DNA of 7,276 bases from Candidatus Woesearchaeota archaeon (GCA_016934775.1 JAFGSP010000097.1:1-7276); one strand, 5' to 3'; numbered from the stretch's first letter, positions 1 to 5,344 are shown. Numbers and translations: made by a program. Notes: a model not told the origin generated them from the sequence alone.

Positions 1-995
1 TATATGATGAACTTAAAATTTGCCTTATTCAACTTCTCTAGAAGATTTGAGTCAACTCTGTCAATTCTTGAAAGGCAGAAGAAAGTGATATTCCTAAATT
101 CAGAATCCCTCGCAAGTAAATCACAGAGTTCTGCAACTCTTTTTCTACGTTGAAGAAAATCATCATCACAAAAATAGAAAGCAGTCACTCCTGGATGAGC
201 TTGTTTGGCCTTTCTGATTAATGAAAGAATTTCATCTGCTGAAAGACTATGAAGTTTTTGCGGACTTGAAATTGCTGTCTTGAGAAAATTGGTTGAAGAA
301 CAGAAACTACAGCCCATCAAACAACTGCTGCTTGTTATCAATCTTATTGTCTTCAGCATATTCTCATTTCTCATCATAGAGAGATGTTCTGCAGAATAAT
401 ATTCCTCCATGAATTCCCAATATTTTTCGTAGGGCACAAAATCAAAATCAAAGCTCATGGAAATCCCCTTGAACATATCCGGAGTATAGTTTTCTAAAAG
501 TTCTGTATGATGTATGTTTTTTCCATCTTTGAATGCAATACTGTTGATATGCCCGAATCTATCCTTCAGGCTTCCTTCTGAAAAGAAATTATCAAGCATA
601 TTGCTAAGAGTATATTCTCCAAACCCCTTCACTATAATATCTAGAGGTGTATTCTTCAAAAGAAAGTCTATGCTAAATACAGCACCCTGACCACCTGCAA
701 TAAGAAGCGAATCAGGAGAAAGCTCTATAGCTGAATACATCAGTCTAATATCGTTTTTCAGGGTAGAATAGAGAAGGCTAAATCCAATAATGTCAAAATG
801 AGTCTCTTTGATTGTCTCAGAGAATTTATCCTCTCCCTCAAGATTACAGTCTATGACCCGGACAGTAATCCCTTTCTTTTTCAAGTAAGAAGCAATTCTG
901 TAAATGCCAAGCGGAGGAGAGAGGTATTGCCCTACACGTAGCTCCGCAGACTTAAAGGGAGCTACCAACAAGATTGTCGGAAGTTCTACCCCCAT
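1..995 (-). CDS. B12-binding domain radical SAM protein, C-terminus cut by window edge
   Basis: The minus strand is open from the ATG at 995-993 to the left edge, giving 331 codons with no stop, so the C-terminus is missing. Residues about 5-135 look like a cobalamin-binding domain of the radical SAM type: a beta-strand opening (PTILLVAP), then LSPPLGIYRIASYLKKKG, then VIDCN and an IIGFSL strand, then IAGGQG. Residues 225-232 give a perfect CxxxCxxC (C225, C229, C232) that binds the 4Fe-4S cluster and SAM. FCDDDF at 276-280 matches the usual following strand of the radical SAM barrel. Family members include BchE-type cyclases and methyltransferases acting on unactivated carbons; the substrate cannot be told here. 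It lies 39 nt downstream of the STAS-like gene on the same strand but has its own TATA-like box, so it may be transcribed separately. The start is supported by the box spacing and by the domain starting almost at once. Confidence 0.9.
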   Translation of the reverse strand, partial: MGVELPTILLVAPFKSAELRVGQYLSPPLGIYRIASYLKKKGITVRVIDCNLEGEDKFSETIKETHFDIIGFSLLYSTLKNDIRLMYSAIELSPDSLLIAGGQGAVFSIDFLLKNTPLDIIVKGFGEYTLSNMLDNFFSEGSLKDRFGHINSIAFKDGKNIHHTELLENYTPDMFKGISMSFDFDFVPYEKYWEFMEEYYSAEHLSMMRNENMLKTIRLITSSSCLMGCSFCSSTNFLKTAISSPQKLHSLSADEILSLIRKAKQAHPGVTAFYFCDDDFLQRRKRVAELCDLLARDSEFRNITFFCLSRIDRVDSNLLEKLNKANFKFII

Positions 996-1020
996 AAAAA
1001 AAGGGAATAAGAGCTTATTA

Positions 1021-1030
1021 TTAAATATAT
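1021..1030 (-). promoter_or_regulatory. TATA-like box for the radical SAM gene
   Basis: Read on the minus strand this is ATATATTTAA, centred about 30 bp upstream of the ATG at 995, with no Shine-Dalgarno sequence in between. This suggests a leaderless or very short-leader transcript. The seven T residues at 1002-996, directly before the ATG, could also act as a weak terminator for the gene upstream. Confidence 0.5.
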
Positions 1031-1034
1031 GTCC

Positions 1035-1424
1035 TTACGACACTATATAAGCTTCCAATGCTTCATCTAAACTACCGTAACAGGAAATCTCTCTGTCAAC
1101 GCCTGCAACTCTTAATAATTCCCTTTGGTTAAGTTCACCTACAATATATGTCCTGCCACCATAATCCTCGGAAATCCTTCTTGAAAAATTACTCAAGAGA
1201 CTAAGAGTACTTGTATCTAGTCTTAAATTTTTTATATCAAAAAAATAGTCCAGTCTGCTGTTGTATCTGTCAAGTTCATCACTAAGTTGAGCGCGTTCAT
1301 GATTGCTGGTTGAGGGAGGAAATCCCAAATCAGAGTTTGCTGTATGTCCGTCACTTTTCAATATAATTCTGCCTACCTTTGTTTCACCTACATCCAGAGT
1401 ATTAAAAGTACAGGAAACTTGCAT
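1035..1424 (-). CDS. STAS-domain-like protein (anti-sigma-factor-antagonist type)
   Basis: A 129-residue protein. The C-terminal half matches the pattern of STAS domains: a strand and loop with LDTSTLSLL (residues 69-77) in place of the usual D-S-S-G-L, then helix NFSRRI, GGRTYIVG as the next strand, and LLRVAGVDREISCYGSLDEALEAY (103-126), the typical end in which a small hydrophobic helix is followed by a strand and a 'SxEEAL' helix. Such domains act in partner-switching with anti-sigma factor kinases or as modules of transporters and sensors; the phospho-acceptor would be T71 or S72. The N-terminal 45 residues are less clear. No kinase or phosphatase partner is in view, and archaea have no sigma factors, so the partner is unknown. 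The start is the ATG at 1424, about 28 bp from a TATA-like box, with no ribosome binding site. Identification is from motif pattern only. Confidence 0.7.
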   Translation of the reverse strand: MQVSCTFNTLDVGETKVGRIILKSDGHTANSDLGFPPSTSNHERAQLSDELDRYNSRLDYFFDIKNLRLDTSTLSLLSNFSRRISEDYGGRTYIVGELNQRELLRVAGVDREISCYGSLDEALEAYIVS

Positions 1425-1446
1425 TTTCTCGTGCAGAGAATAATCT

Positions 1447-1457
1447 TATTTATAAAT
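1447..1457 (-). promoter_or_regulatory. TATA-like box for the STAS-like gene
   Basis: The minus strand reads ATTTATAAATA, centred 28 bp upstream of the ATG at 1424. No Shine-Dalgarno sequence lies between, so the transcript is probably leaderless. It forms the left half of a divergent promoter region with the TPM operon. Confidence 0.65.
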
Positions 1458-1480
1458 ATTAACATCAACTGTAAGGATAA

Positions 1481-1489
1481 TTTTTAATA
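1481..1489 (+). promoter_or_regulatory. TATA-like box for the TPM-zinc ribbon-LemA operon
   Basis: TTTTTAATA is centred about 28 bp before the ATG at 1513. A GGG at 1508-1510 sits too close to the start for a normal ribosome binding site. The box is a weaker match than the others in the window. Confidence 0.45.
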
Positions 1490-1512
1490 CTCCGACTCAT
1501 TCAAAAAGGGAT

Positions 1513-2268
1513 ATGAAAAAATATTTGCTCCTTTTTTTGATTTTATTGATGCCTGTATGCTTCAGCCAGGAAGTAAAGATTACTGGCTTCATAAACGACT
1601 ATGCAAACATATTGTCCAGCCAGGATAAGGCTGAGATTGAGCCTATCCTGAAAGAGATCTATGACAGCGGAAAGGCTGAATATGCTGTTGTGACAATTGA
1701 CAGCCTCGATGGAAGAGATATTGAGGGTTATTCGTATGAGCTTGCAGAAGGGAATCTCGGAGATACTGAAAAGAACAACGGTCTCTTATTACTGGTTGCT
1801 GTACAGGACAGGCAGTACAGGTTTGAAGTCGGCAGAGGCCTTGAACCAGAACTTCCGGATATCATTGCAGGAAGGATAGGAAGAGATTATCTTGTGCCTA
1901 ATTTCAGGGAAGGTGATTACGCTAAGGGAATAAAAGAAGCATCCATGGCTGTGAAGGATGTGCTGCTTGGCAATACTGAGTCTGAGTATTATGTTGACAA
2001 AGAAGAGGAGATTCCTGATGAAGCGATCATATTTTTCATAGGATCAACTTTGATAAATATAATGATACTTGTAGGGATATTCATTTTCATATTCAATCTA
2101 AGGTCAAAGAAAACCGGAAAAAGGGACCATGGAGAATATTTCACAGCTGCCTGGATCCTGAGCCAGATGATGAAAGGCGGAAGAGGCGGATTCTCTGGCG
2201 GTGGGTTTTCCGGAGGGGGTTTTGGAGGGGGTCACTTCGGGGGCGGAGGGGCTAGTGGAAGGTTTTGA
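1513..2268 (+). CDS. TPM-domain protein (YgcG-like) with signal peptide and Gly-rich tail
   Basis: A 251-residue protein of the TPM family (PF04536). Residues 1-18 are a signal peptide (MKKY, a hydrophobic stretch, then VCFSQE), so the TPM domain is extracellular. Residues about 24-155 are the TPM domain: FINDYANILS start, AEYAVVTID strand, NNGLLLLVAVQDRQYRFEVGRGLE core, and GRIGRDYLVPNFREGDYAKGI, all highly typical. A transmembrane helix spans about 170-195, followed by a basic cytoplasmic stretch. The tail (222-251) is repeats of GGGFSGGG type ending GGGGASGRF, the standard C-terminus of this family. TPM proteins have been linked to phosphatase activity and to photosystem II repair in plants, but their role in prokaryotes is poorly known. 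The co-transcribed zinc-ribbon and LemA genes are frequent family neighbours and suggest a shared envelope function. The gene is the first of three in its operon. Confidence 0.93.
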   Translation: MKKYLLLFLILLMPVCFSQEVKITGFINDYANILSSQDKAEIEPILKEIYDSGKAEYAVVTIDSLDGRDIEGYSYELAEGNLGDTEKNNGLLLLVAVQDRQYRFEVGRGLEPELPDIIAGRIGRDYLVPNFREGDYAKGIKEASMAVKDVLLGNTESEYYVDKEEEIPDEAIIFFIGSTLINIMILVGIFIFIFNLRSKKTGKRDHGEYFTAAWILSQMMKGGRGGFSGGGFSGGGFGGGHFGGGGASGRF

Positions 2269-2277
2269 GAGTGATAT

Positions 2278-2287
2278 GGAGGAAGGT
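2278..2287 (+). promoter_or_regulatory. Shine-Dalgarno site that fixes the zf-TFIIB start
   Basis: GGAGGAAGGT lies 9 nt (from GGAGG) before the ATG at 2292. It selects that ATG over the in-frame TTG at 2265, which would overlap the end of the TPM gene and has no ribosome binding site of its own. Confidence 0.75.
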
Positions 2288-2291
2288 AAAA

Positions 2292-2495
2292 ATGTTTAAT
2301 CTATTCAAAAAGAAAAAGACAGGCGAAGTGCCTTTGGACTGCCCTAGGTGCAATGTTAAAATGAACAAGATAAGGAAGCATGATGTAGTAATTGATGTGT
2401 GTCCGGGATGCAAAGGCATGTGGCTTGATGATAAGGAAATAGAGAAATTAGCTAGTTATGCTAAAGGAGGGAAAGATGGCAAAAAAAGGAAATAA
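2292..2495 (+). CDS. zf-TFIIB family zinc-ribbon protein
   Basis: A 67-residue protein with one zinc ribbon of the zf-TFIIB family (PF13453). C17-P-R-C20 and C37-P-G-C40 are the four zinc ligands, and the second knuckle continues as KGMWLDDKEIEKL, the family signature (CxGxWLDxxE). The spacing and the signature make the assignment firm. Despite the family name, this is a small cytosolic protein rather than transcription factor B: no cyclin fold follows. Short basic segments flank the ribbon (FKKKK at residues 5-9 and KGGKDGKKRK at the end), suggesting contact with nucleic acid, acidic lipid or a protein partner. I chose the ATG at 2292 because of the strong Shine-Dalgarno sequence; the longer TTG form would add nine residues with no homology. 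The gene lies between TPM and lemA, and its last 20 nt overlap lemA, so the products are probably made together. Confidence 0.9.
   Translation: MFNLFKKKKTGEVPLDCPRCNVKMNKIRKHDVVIDVCPGCKGMWLDDKEIEKLASYAKGGKDGKKRK
2463..2471 (+). promoter_or_regulatory. Shine-Dalgarno site of lemA inside the zf-TFIIB gene
   Basis: AAAGGAGGG precedes the ATG at 2476 with 5 nt between GGAGG and the start. It favours this ATG over the one at 2458. The site lies inside the upstream coding region, which suggests translational coupling. Confidence 0.75.
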
Positions 2496-3069
2496 GATAC
2501 CTGGATGGGCAATAGCCTTGGTAGCAGTATTTGTTGTTATATTCATGGTCGCTCTGTGGGTCGGCGGCACATATAATTCATTGGTTACTCTTGATGAGAC
2601 TGTGAACAATGCATGGGGCAATGTTCAGACTGCATATCAGAGAAGGGCTGACTTAATCCCTAACCTGGTGGCTACTGTAAAAGCCTATAGTGATTATGAA
2701 GGTGATGTGTTGACTGAGGTCACTGCTGCGAGGGCATCTGTAGGCTCTGCCAGTACTCCAGCAGAACTACAGGCAGCCGGGAATGAGATGAATTCAGCTT
2801 TGGCAAGGCTGCTTGTAGTTGTTGAGAACTATCCTGATCTGAAGGCTAACCAGAATTATCTTGACCTGCAGGTGCAGCTTGAAGGCACTGAGAACAGGAT
2901 CAAGGTTGAGAGAGACATCTACAACAACGCAGTAAAGCAGTTCAATGTGAAGGTGAGGACTTTCCCTACTGTGATGATCGCAGGCATGTTCGGCTTTGAG
3001 AAAAAAGACTTCTTTGAGGCTGCTGAAGGAAGCGAGAATGTGCCGGATGTAGGTGCATTGTTAGAATAA
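2476..3069 (+). CDS. lemA: LemA family membrane protein
   Basis: A 197-residue LemA family protein (PF04011). Residues about 10-31 form a single N-terminal transmembrane helix after a basic MAKKGNK start. The rest is the family's helical-bundle domain with its hallmark stretches: YNSLVTLDETVNNAWGNVQ (33-51), YQRRADLIPNLVATVK (54-69), LKANQNYLDLQ (122-132), LEGTENRIKVERDIYN (135-150) and FPTVMIAGMFGFEKKDFFEA (163-182). The length is normal for the family. The molecular function of LemA is not established; the domain probably faces the outside and is often encoded beside TPM-domain proteins, as here. The start at 2476 is favoured by a strong Shine-Dalgarno sequence; an upstream ATG at 2458 adds six residues. 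It is the last gene of the operon and is followed at once by a T-rich tract. Confidence 0.95.
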   Translation: MAKKGNKIPGWAIALVAVFVVIFMVALWVGGTYNSLVTLDETVNNAWGNVQTAYQRRADLIPNLVATVKAYSDYEGDVLTEVTAARASVGSASTPAELQAAGNEMNSALARLLVVVENYPDLKANQNYLDLQVQLEGTENRIKVERDIYNNAVKQFNVKVRTFPTVMIAGMFGFEKKDFFEAAEGSENVPDVGALLE

Positions 3070-3088
3070 TTTTTTTATTATTTATTGT
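3070..3088 (+). terminator. T-rich terminator after lemA
   Basis: Directly after the lemA stop codon comes a run of seven T residues and further T-rich sequence on the coding strand, with no stable hairpin. This is the usual archaeal intrinsic terminator form. The next gene starts from its own promoter about 95 bp on. Confidence 0.55.
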
Positions 3089-3153
3089 TAAATTCAATAT
3101 TTTCCAAGGATAGTATTCTATGTGTAGTCTATTAGAAGCCAACGACAGATAAA

Positions 3154-3163
3154 TATTTATATA
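3154..3163 (+). promoter_or_regulatory. TATA box for the arsR-type operon
   Basis: ATTTATATAT is centred about 26 bp before the ATG at 3184, and no ribosome binding site precedes that ATG. The transcript is therefore probably leaderless or nearly so. Its downstream end overlaps the first bases of the inverted repeat described next. Confidence 0.7.
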
Positions 3164-3181
3164 TCGGCACATACCGATATA
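3160..3181 (+). promoter_or_regulatory. Operator: perfect inverted repeat between TATA box and start
   Basis: TATATCGG at 3160-3167 and CCGATATA at 3174-3181 are exact reverse complements separated by CACATA. The repeat begins inside the TATA box and reaches to within 3 bp of the ATG at 3184, covering the expected transcription start. Bound repressor would block TFB/TBP or RNA polymerase. The adjacent gene encodes an ArsR-family repressor, so autoregulation is the natural reading. The repeat is seen directly; the binding is inferred. Confidence 0.8.
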
Positions 3182-3183
3182 AG

Positions 3184-3444
3184 ATGGAAGAGAAAATAAA
3201 GCTTCTAAAAGCTCTTGCAGATGAGACTCGGCTAAAGATAGTCCTACATCTCCTTAAAGGTGAGAAATGCGCCTGCACTATAGTCCCTAGCATCGGAAAA
3301 GCCCAATCAACAGTATCAGGCCATTTGAAGATACTGGAAGATGCAGGGATCTTATCTTCAAGAAGAGTTGGAACTAATATCTGGTATAGAGTGAAAAGCG
3401 AAGATACAAAAGAAATCCTCAGGATAATTGGCATCCAAAAATAA
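3184..3444 (+). CDS. ArsR-family metal- or metalloid-responsive repressor
   Basis: An 86-residue winged-helix repressor of the ArsR/SmtB family. The N-terminus (LLKALADETRLKIVLHLLKGEKCACTI) is the classic ArsR opening. The CxC pair, C29 and C31, sits where arsenite-sensing ArsR proteins have their ELCVCDL thiol motif, so a soft metal or metalloid such as As(III) or Sb(III) is the likely inducer; the third thiol sometimes used is not obvious. QSTVSGHLKILEDAGILSS (41-59) is the recognition helix and its successor; RRVGTNIWYRV is the wing. The protein is shorter than many homologues at the C-terminus but the domain is complete. It is first in an operon with a thioredoxin-fold protein and a permease, downstream of a perfect inverted repeat that is its probable operator. 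A redox or other thiol-reactive inducer is also possible. Confidence 0.93.
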   Translation: MEEKIKLLKALADETRLKIVLHLLKGEKCACTIVPSIGKAQSTVSGHLKILEDAGILSSRRVGTNIWYRVKSEDTKEILRIIGIQK

Positions 3445-3462
3445 AAATCAATAATGAAAAAT

Positions 3463-3469
3463 AAGGTGA
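3463..3469 (+). promoter_or_regulatory. Shine-Dalgarno site of the thioredoxin-fold gene
   Basis: AAGGTGA precedes the ATG at 3474 with a 4-nt spacer. It matches the GGTGAT end of the archaeal anti-Shine-Dalgarno complement and shows that this gene is translated from an internal position of a longer message. Confidence 0.65.
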
Positions 3470-3473
3470 AACA

Positions 3474-3728
3474 ATGATAATCTCAGTCTATGGCTCAGGA
3501 TGTGCAACATGTAAAAAACTTTTCGAACTGACACAAAAGGCAATCGAAGAGATGGGGACAAAGAACAAAGTTGAATATGTCACAGGCCAGCAGGGGATCC
3601 AAAAAATCATTGAGCTTGGTGCGATGAAAAGCCCTGTCCTGTCGGTGGATGGAAAGATTGCTATGGAAGGGTTTACACCAGACATAACCAAGATTAAGGA
3701 TGCGATACTAAAAACAGCAAAGAAGTGA
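3474..3728 (+). CDS. Small thioredoxin-fold protein (redox-active disulfide type)
   Basis: An 84-residue protein of the Thioredoxin_3 type (PF13192). It opens with a beta-strand (MIISVYG) leading straight to the active site C10-A-T-C13, then the helix KKLFELTQKAIEEMG. The later SPVLSVDGKIAMEG segment (residues 53-66) carries the fold's conserved Pro (P54) facing the CxxC, and the last helix is basic. There is no signal peptide, so it is cytosolic. Proteins of this small class often lie beside permeases of the PF03773 family and ArsR-type regulators; the likely role is thiol exchange or handing over of a thiol-bound metal or metalloid to the permease, but this is inference. It follows the repressor gene by 29 nt and its stop overlaps possible permease starts (GTGATG), so expression is probably coupled. 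Confidence 0.9.
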   Translation: MIISVYGSGCATCKKLFELTQKAIEEMGTKNKVEYVTGQQGIQKIIELGAMKSPVLSVDGKIAMEGFTPDITKIKDAILKTAKK

Positions 3729-3733
3729 TGATC

Positions 3734-4714
3734 ATGGACCTATTCAGCCCTATCCAGTCATTTGCGGACATAGTGACTTATGACCTATTGAGACTTGGAA
3801 AAGGAACTTACTTTGGAAGCGCTGCTAACTTTTTCATATATGACACAATAAAGATAGGCATCCTTCTCCTAATTATTAATTACATCATGGCAATCACAAG
3901 ATATTATTTTCCTATGGAAAAAGTGAAAAACATCCTGACAAAAAGGAGATGGTTTGGCCTTGATTATCTCTTTGCATCCCTGCTCGGGGTGATAACTCCT
4001 TTCTGCTCCTGCTCATCGATACCGCTGTTTATAGGATTTCTCGGGGTAGGCATTCCTCTTGGCGTGACATTTGCATTCCTTATCAGCTCCCCTTTGGTGA
4101 ATGAGGCCTCTCTTTATCTTTTTCCTGCAATGTTTGGAATTAAAGTTACTCTGGTATACAATATCATAGGAATTGCAGTCGCAATATTGGGAGGTATGCT
4201 TATCCAAAAACTAAAGCTTGAAAGATATGTAGAGAAGAAGCTCCTGAAATTCAAGTCCAGATTGCAGGTTTTGGAAGAGCACGGCGACAAACCTCTAAAA
4301 TTAAAAGAATTGCTTGTGTATTGGTGGCAAGACGGATGGATAATCACCAAACAGGTATTTCCTTATGTACTGCTAGGTGTAGGAGTAGGGGCATTGATAC
4401 ACGGATTTGTCCCAGCAAATCTCGTTGAAGATTACCTTGCAAAAAAGTCATGGGCGTCTATACCATTAGCTGTGATTCTGGGCACACCATTATATGCAAG
4501 CTCGGTCAGTGTCATACCTATAATGGAAGCACTTGTAGGTAAAGGCGTACCAATAGGAACTGCGCTTACATTCATGACATCTATTGTTACTATATCCCTC
4601 CCTCAATTGCTTATCCTGAAAAAAGCCATGAGATGGCAGATTCTGGCAATTTTTATGGGCATCACCATCTTCGGGATTATAGTGATGGGATATGTGCTAA
4701 ATTTTGTATTCTAA
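3734..4714 (+). CDS. Permease of the ArsP/PF03773 family
   Basis: A polytopic protein of 326 residues from this start, with about eight predicted membrane helices (near 37-55, 76-104, 107-128, 132-156, 205-225, 242-265, 272-294 and 302-324) in two halves joined by a charged loop (160-200). TPFCSCSSIPLFIGF (89-102) is the signature of this permease family, with C91 and C93 as candidate thiol ligands; the second half has the matching GTPLYASSVSVIPI (250-262) and GTALTFMTS. ArsP members export trivalent organoarsenicals, while other members have unknown substrates. The upstream ArsR-family repressor with a CxC sensor supports metal or metalloid efflux here. Start choice is uncertain: GTG 3725 and ATG 3728 are in frame and overlap the previous stop. 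I favour ATG 3734 because GAAGTGA at 3722-3728 lies 5 nt ahead, like the spacing in the gene before. Confidence 0.9.
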   Translation: MDLFSPIQSFADIVTYDLLRLGKGTYFGSAANFFIYDTIKIGILLLIINYIMAITRYYFPMEKVKNILTKRRWFGLDYLFASLLGVITPFCSCSSIPLFIGFLGVGIPLGVTFAFLISSPLVNEASLYLFPAMFGIKVTLVYNIIGIAVAILGGMLIQKLKLERYVEKKLLKFKSRLQVLEEHGDKPLKLKELLVYWWQDGWIITKQVFPYVLLGVGVGALIHGFVPANLVEDYLAKKSWASIPLAVILGTPLYASSVSVIPIMEALVGKGVPIGTALTFMTSIVTISLPQLLILKKAMRWQILAIFMGITIFGIIVMGYVLNFVF

Positions 4715-4740
4715 TCTCAATTTTATATTGAATACAGATA

Positions 4741-4750
4741 AATTTATATA
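4741..4750 (+). promoter_or_regulatory. TATA box for the fic-RHH pair
   Basis: AATTTATATA is centred about 28 bp before the ATG at 4774. No Shine-Dalgarno sequence lies between the box and the start, so the message is probably leaderless. A second AT-rich stretch at 4752-4760 is too close to the start to serve the same role. Confidence 0.65.
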
Positions 4751-4773
4751 CTTATTTATACACACCAATACAT

Positions 4774-5109
4774 ATGATATTGAATAAAAAAGATATAATT
4801 GCATTTAACCAGGAGATAGGCGAGTCAGGCAATCTGCGAAATGAAAGCTCTTTGGAGTTCGCACTTTCCGCTATAAAAGAAAAACCCTGGATGTACAAAC
4901 TATCTTACCTGATGAGATGCCTGCTTGTTGACCATTGCTTTGAAGACGGAAACAAGAGGACAGCGCTTGCTGTTGCCATAATATATTTTGATTATTATAA
5001 AATGGAATATGAAAAAGAAAAAATAATTCAGGTAATATACAGGATTGCTAAATCAAACATAATAAATGTAAACAAGATAATGAGGATGATAAAAGATGCC
5101 ACAATATGA
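4774..5109 (+). CDS. Fic/Doc-family protein, probable toxin
   Basis: A 111-residue, minimal Fic-fold protein closest in form to Doc (death on curing). The active-site motif HxFxDGNKR is complete: H54-C-F-E-D-G-N-K-R62, followed by TALAVAIIYFDYY. The upstream NESSLEFALSAIKEKPW (residues 23-39) matches the flap region of Doc-like proteins. Fic enzymes transfer AMP to target proteins, while Doc phosphorylates elongation factor Tu; which reaction applies here cannot be read from the motif, though K61 in the GNKR position is the form seen in Doc. No self-inhibitory (S/T)xxxE(G/N) helix is visible in the protein, so inhibition must come from a partner. The next gene overlaps by 14 nt and encodes a ribbon-helix-helix protein, the obvious candidate. 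Toxin-first order is the reverse of the classic phd-doc order. Confidence 0.88.
   Translation: MILNKKDIIAFNQEIGESGNLRNESSLEFALSAIKEKPWMYKLSYLMRCLLVDHCFEDGNKRTALAVAIIYFDYYKMEYEKEKIIQVIYRIAKSNIINVNKIMRMIKDATI
5082..5090 (+). promoter_or_regulatory. Shine-Dalgarno-like site of the RHH gene inside fic
   Basis: GAGGATGAT resembles GAGGTGAT with one extra base and ends 5 nt before the ATG at 5096. It lies inside the fic coding region, which fits translation of the second gene from the same message. Confidence 0.5.
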
Positions 5110-5344
5110 TGTCAGGAAAAGGGCAAAAGAGCTTATCAGGGAACACCAAGATATGTTTGTCGCCCTGGAAGAGCTGGACAGGACAGGGAAATTAAGGAAA
5201 GCCAGCTACAAGAAGAGATATAACTTCACAATAGACCAAGATTTGATGCACAGGTTCAGGTCGTATTGCGCAAAGAACGATATAAATATGTCCGGAAAGA
5301 TCGAGACCCTAGTAAAAGAATTTCTTAATAGTCAAGCAAAGTAG
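5096..5344 (+). CDS. Ribbon-helix-helix protein, probable antitoxin
   Basis: An 82-residue protein with the ribbon-helix-helix fold at its C-terminal end. YNFTIDQDLMHRFRSYC (residues 42-58) supplies the DNA-contacting strand and first helix, and MSGKIETLVKEFL (65-77) the second helix, a pattern seen in CopG/Arc-like regulators. Residues 1-38 are a highly charged, probably helical arm (RKRAKELIREHQ then FVALEELDRTGK), which in a toxin-antitoxin pair would be the part that binds the toxin. Many RHH antitoxins have the reverse order, DNA-binding end first. The gene overlaps fic by 14 nt, so it most likely neutralises the Fic protein and represses the shared promoter; neither is shown by the sequence alone. 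Its 3' end overlaps the convergent nuclease gene by 20 bp. Confidence 0.82.
   Translation: MPQYDVRKRAKELIREHQDMFVALEELDRTGKLRKASYKKRYNFTIDQDLMHRFRSYCAKNDINMSGKIETLVKEFLNSQAK

Noticed and set aside
2265..2291. Longer form of the zinc-ribbon protein from a TTG at 2265
   Set aside because: The added nine residues have no family match, the TTG lacks a ribosome binding site, and a strong Shine-Dalgarno sequence points to the ATG at 2292.
2458..2475. LemA start at the ATG at 2458
   Set aside because: AAAGGAGGG lies downstream of that ATG and is placed for the ATG at 2476.
2966..3172. Minus-strand frame over the lemA end and terminator
   Set aside because: It is antisense to a conserved end of LemA and its translation looks random.
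3132..3434. Open frame of 100 codons on the minus strand over the repressor gene
   Set aside because: It is antisense to a clear ArsR-family gene, covers its operator, has no family features and no promoter.
4013..4350. Two minus-strand frames inside the permease gene
   Set aside because: Both are antisense to the conserved permease core and have no domain features or start signals.
4717..4731. Hairpin terminator after the permease (TCAAT / ATTGA)
   Set aside because: Five AT-rich base pairs are too weak, and archaeal termination does not usually need a hairpin.
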